64,000 nucleotides of DNA from MR-S7 sp000400995 (lineage in GTDB: Bacteria > Pseudomonadota > Gammaproteobacteria > Burkholderiales > Burkholderiaceae_C), in assembly GCF_045291395.1 (NCBI RefSeq), contig NZ_CP152342.1:4650001-4714000 (forward strand), given 5' to 3'. A program made the translations under genes and the position numbers. The notes beneath the pieces are model-generated. The model made no database searches, had not been told where the DNA came from, and saw nothing but the letters and a program-made list of their open reading frames with translations. This document shows, piece by piece, positions 1 to 8,445 of this stretch. Each line of letters opens with the position of its first letter. Positions within the stretch are counted from its first letter, which is position 1.

Positions 1-196
1 TCCACCACAGCGGAGAACCGTCCCGGATGGGCTGCATGTGGCGCAGCGCGTCGCTGCCGTCGGGCAGCTCCAGTTTCACCACGTCCGCGCCGTGGTCTGC
101 GCACAGCGTGGCGCCGCTGGGAGCCGCCAGCACGGTGGCCATGTCGAGGATGCGCACGCCGGCCAAAGCGCCAGTGGTCGAGGAGGAAGAGGTCAT
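1..196 (-). CDS. CaiB/BaiF family CoA-transferase, N-terminal fragment (runs off window)
   Basis: The reverse strand from an ATG at 194-196 reads MTSSSSTTGALAGVRILDM..., followed by APSGATLCADHGADVVKLE. This is the typical start of CaiB/BaiF (family III) CoA-transferases: a short leader, a G(V/L)R(I/V)LD strand, then the ADHGADVVK(L/V)E nucleotide-binding loop. Only about 65 residues are present, so the catalytic Asp is outside the window. Family members move CoA between a donor such as succinyl-CoA and an organic acid. It is divergent from the IclR gene at 353, which probably regulates it. The substrate cannot be inferred. Confidence 0.85.
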   Translation of the reverse strand, partial: MTSSSSTTGALAGVRILDMATVLAAPSGATLCADHGADVVKLELPDGSDALRHMQPIRDGSPLWW

Positions 197-352
197 GCAA
201 ACACGTGAAGAGGCGTGAAGGGATTGCGTTTGTGCCAGCCCGCACCGTGCCCGGCAAGACCATGGTTTGCACAGCGAAACATGGGGCGCAATCCTGTTGA
301 CGCTCGCGGAGCCGCGCCGAATCATGGCGCCTCCTGATCGCACACTCGCACC
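197..352. promoter_or_regulatory. Divergent promoter region with candidate IclR operator
   Basis: This is the 156-bp gap between the divergent CoA-transferase and IclR genes. At 261-285 an imperfect palindrome is visible, CCATG..TTTGC-ACA-GCGAAA..CATGG. Its GCGAAAC half resembles the TTTCGC/GCGAAA half-sites often bound by IclR proteins. The position suits autoregulation and control of both genes. The assignment is by position and symmetry only. Confidence 0.35.
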
Positions 353-1162
353 GTGAAATCCATCCCTCTCCCCGGGCTCGTCAACCCGCATGACCTCTCC
401 GCCGACCGCCAGTTCTCGATGAACCTGGCGCGCGGCCTGGAGGTGCTGCGCGCCTTCACGGCCGCCACGCCCTTGCTGGGCAACCGGGAGATCGCGGACC
501 GCACCGGCCTGCCCAAGCCCACGGTCTCCCGGCTGACGTACACGCTCACCCTGCTGGGCTACCTGAGCCGCGATGCCCATGGGCAGAAATACCGCCTGGG
601 GCCGGGCGTGCTGTCGCTCGCGCACCCCCTGCTCGCGAGCATGCAGGTGCGCCAGTTGGCCAAGCCGCTCATGGAGTCACTGGCGCGCACGACGGGCTGC
701 ACCGTCAACCTGGGCGTGCGCGACCGCGACCAGCTCGTCTACATCGACTCCGTGCGCGCGGACTCCACCAACCAGCACCTGCCGGACATCGGCACCACCC
801 GCCCGCTGCTGCCCTGCGCCATGGGGCGTGCGCTCATCCTGGGGTGCGCGGCTGGCGAGCAGACGGCCATCCTGAACTTCCTGAAGGTGAAGAACCGTGC
901 GGAGTTCGAGCAGTACCGGCCGGTCTGGGAGGCCGACAGGAAGCGGTTCGCCGCGCACGGCTACTGCCATTCGAAGGGCGACTGGCGCAAGGAAATCCAC
1001 GCCATCGCGGTGCCCGTGCGCAGCACGTTGGGCGACTCCCCGCTGGCGCTCAACTGCACGATCACCGCGCACCGGGCGCCGCGCGAGCGGCTGAGCCGGG
1101 AAGTGGCGCCGCTGCTCAAGGAAGCCGTTCATCAGCTCGAAATCGCCCAAGGGCTGCGCTAG
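353..1162 (+). CDS. IclR family transcriptional regulator
   Basis: A 269-residue protein with the two-domain IclR layout. The N-terminal winged helix (about 25-90) contains LARGLEVLRAF and GLPKPTVSRLTYTL as the recognition helix region. The C-terminal effector domain (about 95-265) contains TGCTVNLGVRDRDQLVYID and the later GYCHSKGDWRKEIHAIAVPV, a family-typical ligand loop. The GTG at 353 gives a normal N-terminal tail; an in-frame ATG at 419 (residue 23) is an alternative. It stops 18 bp before the acyl-CoA dehydrogenase gene and is divergent from a CoA-transferase, so it most likely controls both. The effector is unknown. Confidence 0.9.
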   Translation: MKSIPLPGLVNPHDLSADRQFSMNLARGLEVLRAFTAATPLLGNREIADRTGLPKPTVSRLTYTLTLLGYLSRDAHGQKYRLGPGVLSLAHPLLASMQVRQLAKPLMESLARTTGCTVNLGVRDRDQLVYIDSVRADSTNQHLPDIGTTRPLLPCAMGRALILGCAAGEQTAILNFLKVKNRAEFEQYRPVWEADRKRFAAHGYCHSKGDWRKEIHAIAVPVRSTLGDSPLALNCTITAHRAPRERLSREVAPLLKEAVHQLEIAQGLR

Positions 1163-1180
1163 TCACTTACGAGGAAAACC

Positions 1181-2335
1181 ATGATCAGAGACGCCAAGCA
1201 ACTGGAAGCCATGCTCCAGGAAATCCGCACGTTCTTGCGCACCGAATGCCTGCCCATCGAGGCGCAAGTGGACGCGACGGACGAGATCCCCGAACCCGTG
1301 GTGCAGCGCATGCGCGAGCTGGGCCTGTTCGGGCACAGCATCCCCGAGGAGTACGGCGGCGCCGGACTCACCACGGAAGAACTGGCGATGGTGAACATCG
1401 AGGTCTCGCAGGTCGCCACCACCTTCCGCGCGCGCTTCGGCGGCAACACGGGCATCGCGTCCGAGTCGCTGGTGGTGGATGGCACGCCCGAGCAGAAGCG
1501 CCGCTACCTGCCGCTGCTGGCCAGCGGCGAGGTGACCGGCTGCTTCGCCCTGACCGAGCCCGACGCGGGATCGGACGCCACGGCGCTGCAGACCCTGGCG
1601 GTGCGCGATGGCGACCACTACGTGATCACCGGGCGCAAGTGCTTCATCACCAACGCGCCCATCGCCAACCTGTTCACGGTGTTCGCGCGCACCGACCCGC
1701 AGTCCAAGGGCGCGCGCGGCGTCACGGCCTTCCTGGTGGAGCGGGGCGCGCCCGGCCTGAGCACGCCGGCGGCCTACCGCAAGATGGGCCAGCACGGCTC
1801 GCCCGTGGGCGAGGTGGTACTGGACCAGGTGCGGGTGCACGAAAGCGCCATCGTCGGCGGCGTGGCTGGGCAGGGCTTCAAGACCGCGATGAAGGCCCTC
1901 AACAAGCAGCGCATCAATCTGGCCGGCCTGTGCGTGGGCCCCGCGATACGGCTGGTGGACGAAATGGTGCGCCGCGCGCAGACGCGCAGGCAGTTCGGCC
2001 AGCCCGTGGGCGAGTTCCAGCTGGTGCAGCAGATGATCGCCGAGAGCAACACCGAGGTGCACGCCGCGCGCGCGCTGGTGCTGGAAACCGCGCGCAAGCG
2101 CGACGACGGCATCGACGTGACCATGGAAGCCTCCATGTGCAAGCTGTTCGCCTCGGAAATGTGCGGCCGCGTCGCCGACCGCGCGGTGCAGCTCTTCGGC
2201 GGCGGCGGCTACATCGCCGACAACGTGGCCGAGCGCTTCTACCGCGACGTGCGCCTGTTCCGCCTGTACGAAGGCACCAGCCAGATCCACCTGACCAACA
2301 TCGCCAAACGCACCCTGGCCGCCGCGGCCGCTTGA
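1181..2335 (+). CDS. Acyl-CoA dehydrogenase
   Basis: A 384-residue FAD enzyme of normal family length that oxidises an acyl-CoA to the 2-enoyl-CoA and passes electrons to ETF. Visible motifs are CFALTEPDAGSD (flavin and substrate binding, about residues 125-136), GRKCFITNA, RRQFGQPVGEFQ in the C-terminal helical domain, and RLYEGTSQIH near the end. Glu364 in the YEGTSQ motif matches the catalytic base of the medium-chain type. AGGAAAACC precedes the ATG. It is followed by a Bug receptor, a nitronate monooxygenase and an enoyl-CoA hydratase on the same strand, consistent with one beta-oxidation-like operon under the upstream IclR. The acyl substrate is not evident. Confidence 0.93.
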   Translation: MIRDAKQLEAMLQEIRTFLRTECLPIEAQVDATDEIPEPVVQRMRELGLFGHSIPEEYGGAGLTTEELAMVNIEVSQVATTFRARFGGNTGIASESLVVDGTPEQKRRYLPLLASGEVTGCFALTEPDAGSDATALQTLAVRDGDHYVITGRKCFITNAPIANLFTVFARTDPQSKGARGVTAFLVERGAPGLSTPAAYRKMGQHGSPVGEVVLDQVRVHESAIVGGVAGQGFKTAMKALNKQRINLAGLCVGPAIRLVDEMVRRAQTRRQFGQPVGEFQLVQQMIAESNTEVHAARALVLETARKRDDGIDVTMEASMCKLFASEMCGRVADRAVQLFGGGGYIADNVAERFYRDVRLFRLYEGTSQIHLTNIAKRTLAAAAA

Positions 2336-2361
2336 CCCTCATCACTACTCAGGAGACAACC

Positions 2362-3333
2362 ATGAAGAAGTTCATCCCGCTGGCCTGCGCGGCCGTCCTC
2401 GCCGCGGCCCCGCTGGCCGCGACCCATGCGCAAGCGCCGTATCCGAACAAGCCCGTGCGCATCATCGTGCCATTCTCCGCCGGCGGCATCGTGGACTCGG
2501 TGGCCCGCTTGGTCGGGGACAAGCTCTCCACGATGAATGGCCAGCCGTTCATCGTGGAGAACAAGACCGGCGCGGGCGGCGCCATCGGCACCGACTTCGT
2601 GGCCAAGGCCCCGGCCGACGGCTACACCCTGCTGCTCGTGAGCCCGAGCCACGCCGTGGGCCCCAGCCTGCAGAAGGTGGGCTGGAACCCCGTGCGCGAC
2701 TTCAAGGCGATCGCCGGCTTCGGCATCGTGCCCAACGTGGTCGTGGTGCACCCCAGCGTGCAGGCCGCCACCATGGCGCAGCTGGTGGAGCTGGCCAAGA
2801 AGAGCGACCCGCCGCTGACCTATGCGACGGCGGGCCTGGGTACCTCCAACCACTTGTCGGGCGAGCTGCTGGCGCAGGAGGCCCACATCAAGCTGACCCA
2901 CGTGCCCTACAAGGGACAGACGGACGCGCTCAACGACCTGCTGGGCGGCCGCGTGGCCATGATGCCGCTGACCGCGGCGCTCGCCATGCCGCACGTGAAG
3001 ACCGGCAAGCTGCGCGCGCTGGCCGTCACCACGGCCAAGCGTGCGAGCGCGATACCGGACCTGCCGACGGTGGCTGAATCGGCCAACCTGCCCAACTACG
3101 AGGTCGGCACCTGGTTCGGCCTGGTGGCGCCCGCCAGCACACCCGCGCCGGTGCTGCAGAAGCTGGCGGCGGATGTCGAGCGGGTGGTGGCTCAGCCGGA
3201 CGTGCAGGCCAAGTTCGCCTCGCTGGGCATGGAGCTGGCGCTGCAGACCCCCGCGCAGTTCGATGCCTTCGTCGCGAAGGAGTACGACAAGTGGGCAAAG
3301 GTCATCAAGCAAGCCGGCATCGAGGCGAATTGA
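2362..3333 (+). CDS. Bug (TctC) family periplasmic solute-binding receptor
   Basis: A 323-residue exported protein. The signal peptide MKKFIPLACAAVLAAAPLAA, with cleavage expected after THA, is followed by YPNKPVRIIVPFSAGG. That segment and the later VENKTGAGGAIGTDFVAKA and HVPYKGQTDALNDLLGG are standard for Bug proteins. The family binds carboxylates such as citrate, dicarboxylates or aromatic acids in the periplasm and may feed a tripartite TctAB transporter or act as a sensor. AGGAGACA lies just before the ATG. No TctA or TctB gene is nearby. Its place between the dehydrogenase and hydratase genes suggests it binds the acid whose CoA ester they degrade. Confidence 0.92.
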   Translation: MKKFIPLACAAVLAAAPLAATHAQAPYPNKPVRIIVPFSAGGIVDSVARLVGDKLSTMNGQPFIVENKTGAGGAIGTDFVAKAPADGYTLLLVSPSHAVGPSLQKVGWNPVRDFKAIAGFGIVPNVVVVHPSVQAATMAQLVELAKKSDPPLTYATAGLGTSNHLSGELLAQEAHIKLTHVPYKGQTDALNDLLGGRVAMMPLTAALAMPHVKTGKLRALAVTTAKRASAIPDLPTVAESANLPNYEVGTWFGLVAPASTPAPVLQKLAADVERVVAQPDVQAKFASLGMELALQTPAQFDAFVAKEYDKWAKVIKQAGIEAN

Positions 3334-3338
3334 AATGA

Positions 3339-3445
3339 AACACCCCCTGAGTCGCTTCGCGCCTTCCCCTCTCTCACGCTGCGCGTGGGAGGGGGACGCA
3401 GCCAGCGCGGCGGGGCGGCCCTTGCGCGGCTGCCTGCGCCTGGGG
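3339..3445. repeat. GC-rich intergenic repeat-like sequence with stem-loop
   Basis: The 163-bp gap between the Bug and monooxygenase genes holds no gene. Starting with CACCCCCTGAGTCGCTTCGC, it contains a strong hairpin (about 3366-3395) in which a C/T-rich arm ending CACGC pairs with GCGTGGGAGGGGG. A GGCGGGGCGGCCCTTGCGCGG stretch follows. From memory, similar sequences are dispersed between genes of Comamonadaceae and related genera, but only one copy is in this window. It could attenuate or punctuate transcription inside the operon. Confidence 0.45.
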
Positions 3446-3496
3446 CGCGCCAGTTTCATGCGGCGCGGGTGGTGCGCAGCGCCGAGGAAAACTGAG

Positions 3497-4588
3497 ATGA
3501 CTTTGCTGCGCACCCCCATCTGCGACATCCTGGGCATCCGGCACCCGATCTTCGGCTTCTCGCACGAGCCCGACGTGGTGGTTGCCATCGCCGAGGCGGG
3601 AGGTTTTCCGGTGCTGGGGCTCGGGCGCGATGCACCCGGGCAGATCCCGGCCATCGTCGAGGACGTGGAGCGCCGCCTGGGCGGGCGGCCTTATGGCATC
3701 GACCTCATGCTGCCCGCCAAGGTGCCCGCGCAGGCCGACCCGAGCGACCTGAAGGCAGCGCTGCCGCCCGAACACGTGGCGTTCGTGGAGGGCCTGCGCG
3801 CGCGCTTCGCCGTGCAGCCGCCTCATGCGCCGAGTTTTTTCACCATGCATGCGCGCTCCGAGGCGCTTTTCCAGGCGCAGATCGACGCCGTGCTGGCATC
3901 GAACGCCCGCGCGGTGGTCACGGCCATCGGCCTGCGCGCCGGGCTCATCGCGCAGGCGCGCCAGCGCGGCAAGCTCACCATGTCGCTCGTGGGGAACGTG
4001 CGGCATGCGCGCAAGGCGCTGGACATGGGCGTGGACGTGCTCGTGGCGCAGGGCTACGACGCGGGCGGGCACACGGGGCCGATCGGCACGCTGTCGCTGC
4101 TGCCGCAGATCGTGGAGGCCGCGCAGGGCCGGCCGGTGCTGGCTGCGGGCGGCATCGCCACGGGCGCCCAGGTGCTGGGCTGCATCGGCGCCGGCGCGCA
4201 GGGCGCTTGGCTGGGCACGCTGTGGATGGCTGCGCGCGAGAACCACACGCCTCCCGCGCTGCTGCAGCGCCTGATCGACAGCGGCAGCGACGACACGGTG
4301 ATCTCGCGTGCCCACAGCGGCAAGCCCTGCCGCGTGGTGCGCAGTGCGTGGATCGACGCCTGGGAGGAGCCCCAGGCGCCCGCGCCGCTGGGCATGCCCT
4401 ACCAGCAGGCGCTGACCGGCGACGTGTTCGTCTCCATCCACGAGCACGGCGATGCCGCGCTGATCTACGAGGCGGCGGGCCAGAGCGTCTTCGGCATCCG
4501 GAACGAAACCACGGTGGCCGCGCAGATGGCGCAGCTGGTGTCCGAGATGCAGGCGGCCTGGCAGCGCCTGAACGGCTTCGTCGCATGA
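3497..4588 (+). CDS. Nitronate monooxygenase family FMN enzyme (NPD/2-nitropropane dioxygenase)
   Basis: A 363-residue TIM-barrel flavoprotein. It begins RTPICDILGIRHPIFGFSH, the usual start of the nitronate monooxygenase/FabK-like family. It has a VLVAQGYDAGGHTGPIG loop holding the conserved GGH (active-site His region) and a VLAAGGIATGAQV FMN phosphate loop, then GAWLGTLWMA. Members oxidise alkyl nitronates, but many in acyl-CoA operons have no proven nitro substrate. The ATG at 3497 follows GAGGAAAACTGAG. It overlaps the next gene by 4 bp (ATGA), so translation is probably coupled with the hydratase. Confidence 0.88.
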   Translation: MTLLRTPICDILGIRHPIFGFSHEPDVVVAIAEAGGFPVLGLGRDAPGQIPAIVEDVERRLGGRPYGIDLMLPAKVPAQADPSDLKAALPPEHVAFVEGLRARFAVQPPHAPSFFTMHARSEALFQAQIDAVLASNARAVVTAIGLRAGLIAQARQRGKLTMSLVGNVRHARKALDMGVDVLVAQGYDAGGHTGPIGTLSLLPQIVEAAQGRPVLAAGGIATGAQVLGCIGAGAQGAWLGTLWMAARENHTPPALLQRLIDSGSDDTVISRAHSGKPCRVVRSAWIDAWEEPQAPAPLGMPYQQALTGDVFVSIHEHGDAALIYEAAGQSVFGIRNETTVAAQMAQLVSEMQAAWQRLNGFVA

Positions 4589-5430
4589 CGGTCCACGCCT
4601 TGCGGGCCTCCGTGCTCACGGTCCACGGCGGCATCGCCGAGCTGGTGCACAACCGCCCGGAGGCGAGAAACCCGCTGTCCTCGGAACTTCGCCAGGACTA
4701 TGTCGACATGCTCGACCGGGTGGAGGCCGACGACAGCGTCCGCGTGCTGCGCTTGCGTGGCGCGGGCGGCAGCTTCTGCGCCGGCGGCGACTTGGCGGAG
4801 ATGAAGCAGCGCGTGCTGGAGCCCGGGCCGGACGCCGCCGCCGCGACCCGCCGGCGCATCGCCGCGGCCTCGGTGTGGCTGCGCAGGCTGCTGGCGCTGC
4901 GCGCCGTGGTCATCGCCGAGGTCGACGGGCCCGCCGTGGGCGCGGGCTTCAGCCTGGCCCTGCATGCCGATTTCGTGCTGGCCAGCGATGCGGCGCGGTT
5001 CTGCATGTCGTTCGCGCGCGTGGGCGCCGTGCCGGACTTCGGCGCCCACCACCTGCTGCCGCGCGTGGTGGGGCTGGCCGCCTCGCGCGACCTCCTGCTC
5101 ACCGGGCGCACGCTCGGCGCGCGGGAGGCGCACCGGCTGGGCATCGTGCACGCGGTCGTCCCATCGCCATCGCTGGCCGAGTCGGGGCAGCGCATGGCCG
5201 CGCAGTTCCTGCAGGCGCCCGCAGAGGCGCTGGCCATGAGCAAGGCCATCCTGCTGGGCAGCTTCGAGACCGGCTACGCCGCGGTGTCGGCCATGGAGGC
5301 GCAGTCCCAGGCCATCGCCATGGCATCGGCCTACCATGCGGACGCGGTGATGCGCTTCACCGCCCGCCAGCCGCTGCGCTACGACTGGGACCGGGACGGG
5401 CTGGCGCTGGAGGATGCCGCGGCGCCCTGA
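4585..5430 (+). CDS. Enoyl-CoA hydratase/isomerase (crotonase) family protein
   Basis: A 281-residue crotonase-fold protein. GAGGSFCAGGDLAEM carries the first oxyanion-hole glycine, and GPAVGAGFSLALHADFVLA the second. The segment VGAVPDFGAHHLLPRVVG replaces the hydratase catalytic Glu with Asp in a PDFG context, which is commoner in isomerases and other crotonase enzymes than in true hydratases. The start ATG overlaps the monooxygenase stop. It closes the operon begun by the acyl-CoA dehydrogenase and would act on the enoyl-CoA that enzyme makes. Exact chemistry is uncertain. Confidence 0.87.
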   Translation: MTVHALRASVLTVHGGIAELVHNRPEARNPLSSELRQDYVDMLDRVEADDSVRVLRLRGAGGSFCAGGDLAEMKQRVLEPGPDAAAATRRRIAAASVWLRRLLALRAVVIAEVDGPAVGAGFSLALHADFVLASDAARFCMSFARVGAVPDFGAHHLLPRVVGLAASRDLLLTGRTLGAREAHRLGIVHAVVPSPSLAESGQRMAAQFLQAPAEALAMSKAILLGSFETGYAAVSAMEAQSQAIAMASAYHADAVMRFTARQPLRYDWDRDGLALEDAAAP

Positions 5431-5477
5431 TCCGCGGGTGGCAGAATCCCGGGGCCTCGTCTCCTCCCCATCCAGCC

Positions 5478-6185
5478 ATGTTCACAGGCATCGTCCAAGC
5501 CACGGCGGGCATCGCCGCCATCACCGACCGCGCGGGCCTGCGCACGTTCACCATCGACTTTCCCGAGGGCTTCTGCGAAGACCTCGCCATCGGCGCCAGC
5601 GTGTCCACGGACGGTGTGTGCCTCACGGTGGCCGAGATCCTCTCGCCCACGCAGGCCGTGTTCGACGTGATGCAGCAGAGCCTGAACATCACCACGCTGG
5701 GCCGCTTGCGCGAGGGCGACCGCGTGAACGTGGAGCGCGCGGCCAAGGATGGCGCGGAGATCGGCGGCCACCCGCTGTCGGGCCACATCGATTTCACCGG
5801 CACGCTCGTACAACGCCGCGAGTTCGACAACAACCTCGTCTGGCGCGTGGCCGTGCCCGAGGCGTTTCGCCGCTACGTCTTCGCCAAGGGCTACATCGCC
5901 ATCCACGGCGCGAGCCTCACGGTGGCCGAGGTGGACCGTGCCGAGGGCTGGTTCGAGGTCTGGCTGATCCCCGAGACGCGCCGCGCCACGGTGTTCGAGG
6001 GCAAGCAGGTGGGCGATGCGCTCAACATCGAGATCGAGCGCAGCACCCAGGTGGTGGTCGATACGGTGCGCGAGGCCGTGCAGGAAAGCCTGGGGCGCCT
6101 GCAGCCCGTACTGGAGGCGCTGCTGAAGGAAAAGGGCTTGTCGCTCGAAGACTTCGTGCAGCCACCGCCGTTGCCCAAGCCTTGA
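5478..6185 (+). CDS. ribE: Riboflavin synthase alpha subunit
   Basis: A 235-residue protein with two tandem lumazine-binding domains. It starts MFTGIVQATAGI, the signature N-terminus of riboflavin synthase, with GVCLTV in the first domain, then GGHPLSGHIDFTGTLV and HGASLTVAEVD in the second. It catalyses dismutation of two 6,7-dimethyl-8-ribityllumazine molecules to riboflavin in the cytoplasm. The C-terminal tail after about residue 200 is slightly longer than average. The gene is a housekeeping island between two catabolic operons, and no other rib genes are adjacent. The next gene starts within its stop codon. Confidence 0.95.
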   Translation: MFTGIVQATAGIAAITDRAGLRTFTIDFPEGFCEDLAIGASVSTDGVCLTVAEILSPTQAVFDVMQQSLNITTLGRLREGDRVNVERAAKDGAEIGGHPLSGHIDFTGTLVQRREFDNNLVWRVAVPEAFRRYVFAKGYIAIHGASLTVAEVDRAEGWFEVWLIPETRRATVFEGKQVGDALNIEIERSTQVVVDTVREAVQESLGRLQPVLEALLKEKGLSLEDFVQPPPLPKP

Positions 6186-6679
6186 TCCGAACCCTTGATC
6201 CGCGCGACCTGCCAGGCCTGATGGAGGTGCAGCGGGCCTGCTACGGCGAAGGCTTCGTCGAGAGCGCCGAGGTCTTCGCGCGGCGGCTGGCCAGCCCCGC
6301 GAACTGCTCGCTGGCGGCGGAGCAGGGCGGCCGCATCGTGGGCTATCTCGCGGCCTACCGCTCGCTGCTCGGCAAGGTCACGCCGCTGCGCGGCGACTTC
6401 GAGGCCGTGGATGCGCCCAACACGCTCTACGTGCACGACATGGCCGTGCTGCCCGCATGCGCGGACCAGGGCATTGCGCGTGCATTGCTCGCGCCGCTGC
6501 TGCACGGCGCGCGCGGCGAGGGCCTGCGCCACAGCGCCCTGGTGGCCGTGCAGGGCGCGCAGGGCTACTGGGCGCGCCACGGCTATGCACCCTGGGCGCT
6601 GCACGACACGGCGCAGTGGCAGCGCCTCGTGGGCTATGGCTCGGACGCCGTCTACATGGCGATGAAGCTACTGAAATAG
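6182..6679 (+). CDS. GNAT family N-acetyltransferase
   Basis: A 165-residue GNAT-fold protein if read from the TTG at 6182, which overlaps the ribE stop. The next in-frame start, ATG at 6221, would cut into the first strand (IRTLDPRDLPGLMEVQ). Motif A is seen as LYVHDMAVLPACADQGIARALL, although the acetyl-CoA loop is less Gly-rich than usual. Motif B (GYWARHGYAPW) is typical. The substrate is unknown. The stop codon TAG lies at the edge of a dispersed repeat (TAGTAGCTGCTTGCGCTTG), so the last residues KLLK may be set by that element. Confidence 0.8.
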   Translation: MIRTLDPRDLPGLMEVQRACYGEGFVESAEVFARRLASPANCSLAAEQGGRIVGYLAAYRSLLGKVTPLRGDFEAVDAPNTLYVHDMAVLPACADQGIARALLAPLLHGARGEGLRHSALVAVQGAQGYWARHGYAPWALHDTAQWQRLVGYGSDAVYMAMKLLK

Positions 6680-6735
6680 TAGCTGCTTGCGCTTGCTGCA
6701 TAAGCGCTGGAGGCCGATTTGATTCAAATTCTCCG
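6680..6735 (+). repeat. Dispersed palindromic repeat, copy R1
   Basis: The sequence TAGCTGCTTGCGCTTG, a short loop TGCA, then TAAGCGCTGGAGGCCGATTT, continuing into TTGATTCAAATT, directly follows the GNAT stop. It matches the shared pattern of at least eight other loci here: (A)TAGCTGC-YWGCGCTTG, short loop, AAGCGCTGGAGGCC, then a T-rich TTTGAT stretch. The arms form a stem, so it may end transcription of ribE-GNAT. Confidence 0.75.
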
Positions 6736-6769
6736 TGCCATGGAAGGAGCAATGGCGCACGAATATTGA

Positions 6770-6825
6770 TTGTATATAGACAATAAGAAGTTGTATTTGA
6801 CAATTATTCGTCGGATTCCGAAACT
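6770..6825 (+). promoter_or_regulatory. Promoter of the acyl-CoA ligase operon with two TTGT-N-ACAA operators
   Basis: This AT-rich block lies in an otherwise GC-rich region. Palindrome 1 is TTGTATATAGACAA (6770-6783) and palindrome 2 is TTGTATTTGACAA (6791-6803). The second overlaps a perfect -35 hexamer TTGACA (6797-6802); a weak -10 candidate lies at 6820-6825. Such TTGTATAC-like sites are typical of GntR regulators of the FadR/VanR type. A related 18-bp palindrome lies at 13219-13236. A repressor bound here would block the -35 box. Confidence 0.5.
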
Positions 6826-6854
6826 GGGTGCACCTCAAAGGAGACACGCACCCC

Positions 6855-8402
6855 ATGCCCCGACTCACCGATTACCAGAGCTATGCGGACGCCCAGGCGC
6901 ATTTCTCGGCCGAGAAACTCTGGGAGCTTTTCGATGGCGACCGCGAGCGCCTGAACATCGCCCACGAATGCGTGGACCGGCATGCTGATAGCGGCCGCGA
7001 CGCGCTGGTCGTGGCCCACGCGGACGGCACCGACGAGGTCATCACCTACCGCGCGCTGGCCGAGGATTCGTCGCGCTTCGCGCACTGGCTGGAGCCGCGC
7101 GGCATCCAGCCGGGGCAGCGCGTGGCGATCATGCTCGACCCCTCGCGCGCCTTCTACACGGCGATGTTCGGCGTCATCAAGCGCGGCGCCATCGCCGTGC
7201 CGCTGTTCACGCTGTTCGGCCCCGACGGCATCCGCCTGCGCGTGGATGACTGCCAGCCCGCGCTGATCGTCACGAACGCCGAGAAGCAGCCCGTCGCCAC
7301 TGCCGTGACGCAGGTGCCGGTGCTGGTCTATGACGACGCCTTCCACGCCGGCCTGCAGGCGCTGCCTGCGCACTACGCGGTGCAGACGAGGGCCGACGAC
7401 CTGGCGGTGTTCCAGTACACCTCGGGCACCACGCGCGAACTGCCCGACGCCGTGAAGCACACGCACAAGGCGCTGGTCACGCTCACGGTGGCTGCGCTCT
7501 ACGGCACGGGCCTGCGGCCGGGCGACCGGTTCTTCTGCCCCTCGTCGCCCGCATGGGGGCACGGCCTGTGGCACGGCACGCTGGCGCCGCTGGGCATGGG
7601 GCTCACGGTGGGCGCGTACAGCGGGCGCTTCAACCCGGAACGGCTGCTGCAGGCGCTGTCCGTGCACCGCTTCACCAACATGTCGGCCGCCGCCACGCAC
7701 TACCGCATGATGAAGAACTGCGGCAAGGCGGGCGACTACACCTACGGCTTCGACAAGCTCTCATTCACCGGCGAGCCCATCGACGACGACACGGCCGACT
7801 TCGTGCGCAAGACCTTCGGGCTGGAGGTCTGCAGCATGTACGGCACCACCGAGATCGGCGTGGTGCTGGCGAGCTACCCCGGCGCGCCCGATTTCCCCGT
7901 CAAGCGCGGCTCGCTCGGCAAGCCGGTGCCGGGCACGCGCATCGAGGTGCACGATGCCGAAGGCCGGCCCTGCCCGCCGGGCGCCACGGGCCAGCTCATG
8001 GTGCTGCGCAGGGGCGAATGGGTTCCCACCAAGGACCTGGGCCGCGTCGACGAAGACGGCTACTACTTCCACGCGGGCCGCGCCGACGACGTGATCATCT
8101 CCGCCGGCTGGACCATGAGCGCGGTGGAGATCGAGAACGCCATCCTGCTGCACGCCGACGTGCTCGAAGCCGCGGCCATCGGCGTGCCCGACGAGGTGCG
8201 CGGCCAGGTCGTCAAGGCCTTCGTCGTCACCCACCGCCAGCCCGGCGAGCCGTTCGTGCAGGAAATCCAGGACCTGGTGCGCTCCAAGCTCAGCCAGCAT
8301 GAATACCCGCGCCACGTGGCCTTCGTGCCCGAACTGCCCAAGACCCCCGCCGGCAAGGTGCACCGCAAGGTGCTGCGCGAGCGCGAAGCCGCCGCGCACT
8401 GA
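6855..8402 (+). CDS. AMP-dependent acyl-CoA synthetase/ligase
   Basis: A 515-residue ANL-superfamily enzyme that makes acyl-AMP and then acyl-CoA. Motifs: the P-loop FQYTSGTTRELPDAVKH (about residues 185-201), which deviates from the usual GNPKG form; SMYGTTEIG (adenine binding); TKDLGRVDEDGYYFHAGRADDVI with the hinge region; and TPAGKVHRKVL with the C-terminal catalytic Lys. The ATG at 6855 sits after AAAGGAGACA, better than the upstream GTG at 6828. It heads an operon with a dehydratase, a CoA-transferase and a Bug receptor, so it probably activates the acid that receptor binds. The P-loop variant suggests the medium-chain/benzoate-like ligase group, but the substrate is not proven. Confidence 0.9.
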   Translation: MPRLTDYQSYADAQAHFSAEKLWELFDGDRERLNIAHECVDRHADSGRDALVVAHADGTDEVITYRALAEDSSRFAHWLEPRGIQPGQRVAIMLDPSRAFYTAMFGVIKRGAIAVPLFTLFGPDGIRLRVDDCQPALIVTNAEKQPVATAVTQVPVLVYDDAFHAGLQALPAHYAVQTRADDLAVFQYTSGTTRELPDAVKHTHKALVTLTVAALYGTGLRPGDRFFCPSSPAWGHGLWHGTLAPLGMGLTVGAYSGRFNPERLLQALSVHRFTNMSAAATHYRMMKNCGKAGDYTYGFDKLSFTGEPIDDDTADFVRKTFGLEVCSMYGTTEIGVVLASYPGAPDFPVKRGSLGKPVPGTRIEVHDAEGRPCPPGATGQLMVLRRGEWVPTKDLGRVDEDGYYFHAGRADDVIISAGWTMSAVEIENAILLHADVLEAAAIGVPDEVRGQVVKAFVVTHRQPGEPFVQEIQDLVRSKLSQHEYPRHVAFVPELPKTPAGKVHRKVLREREAAAH

Positions 8403-8445
8403 CCCGACCCCTTTCGTTCACCCACCACCCTCACAGGAGACAAAC

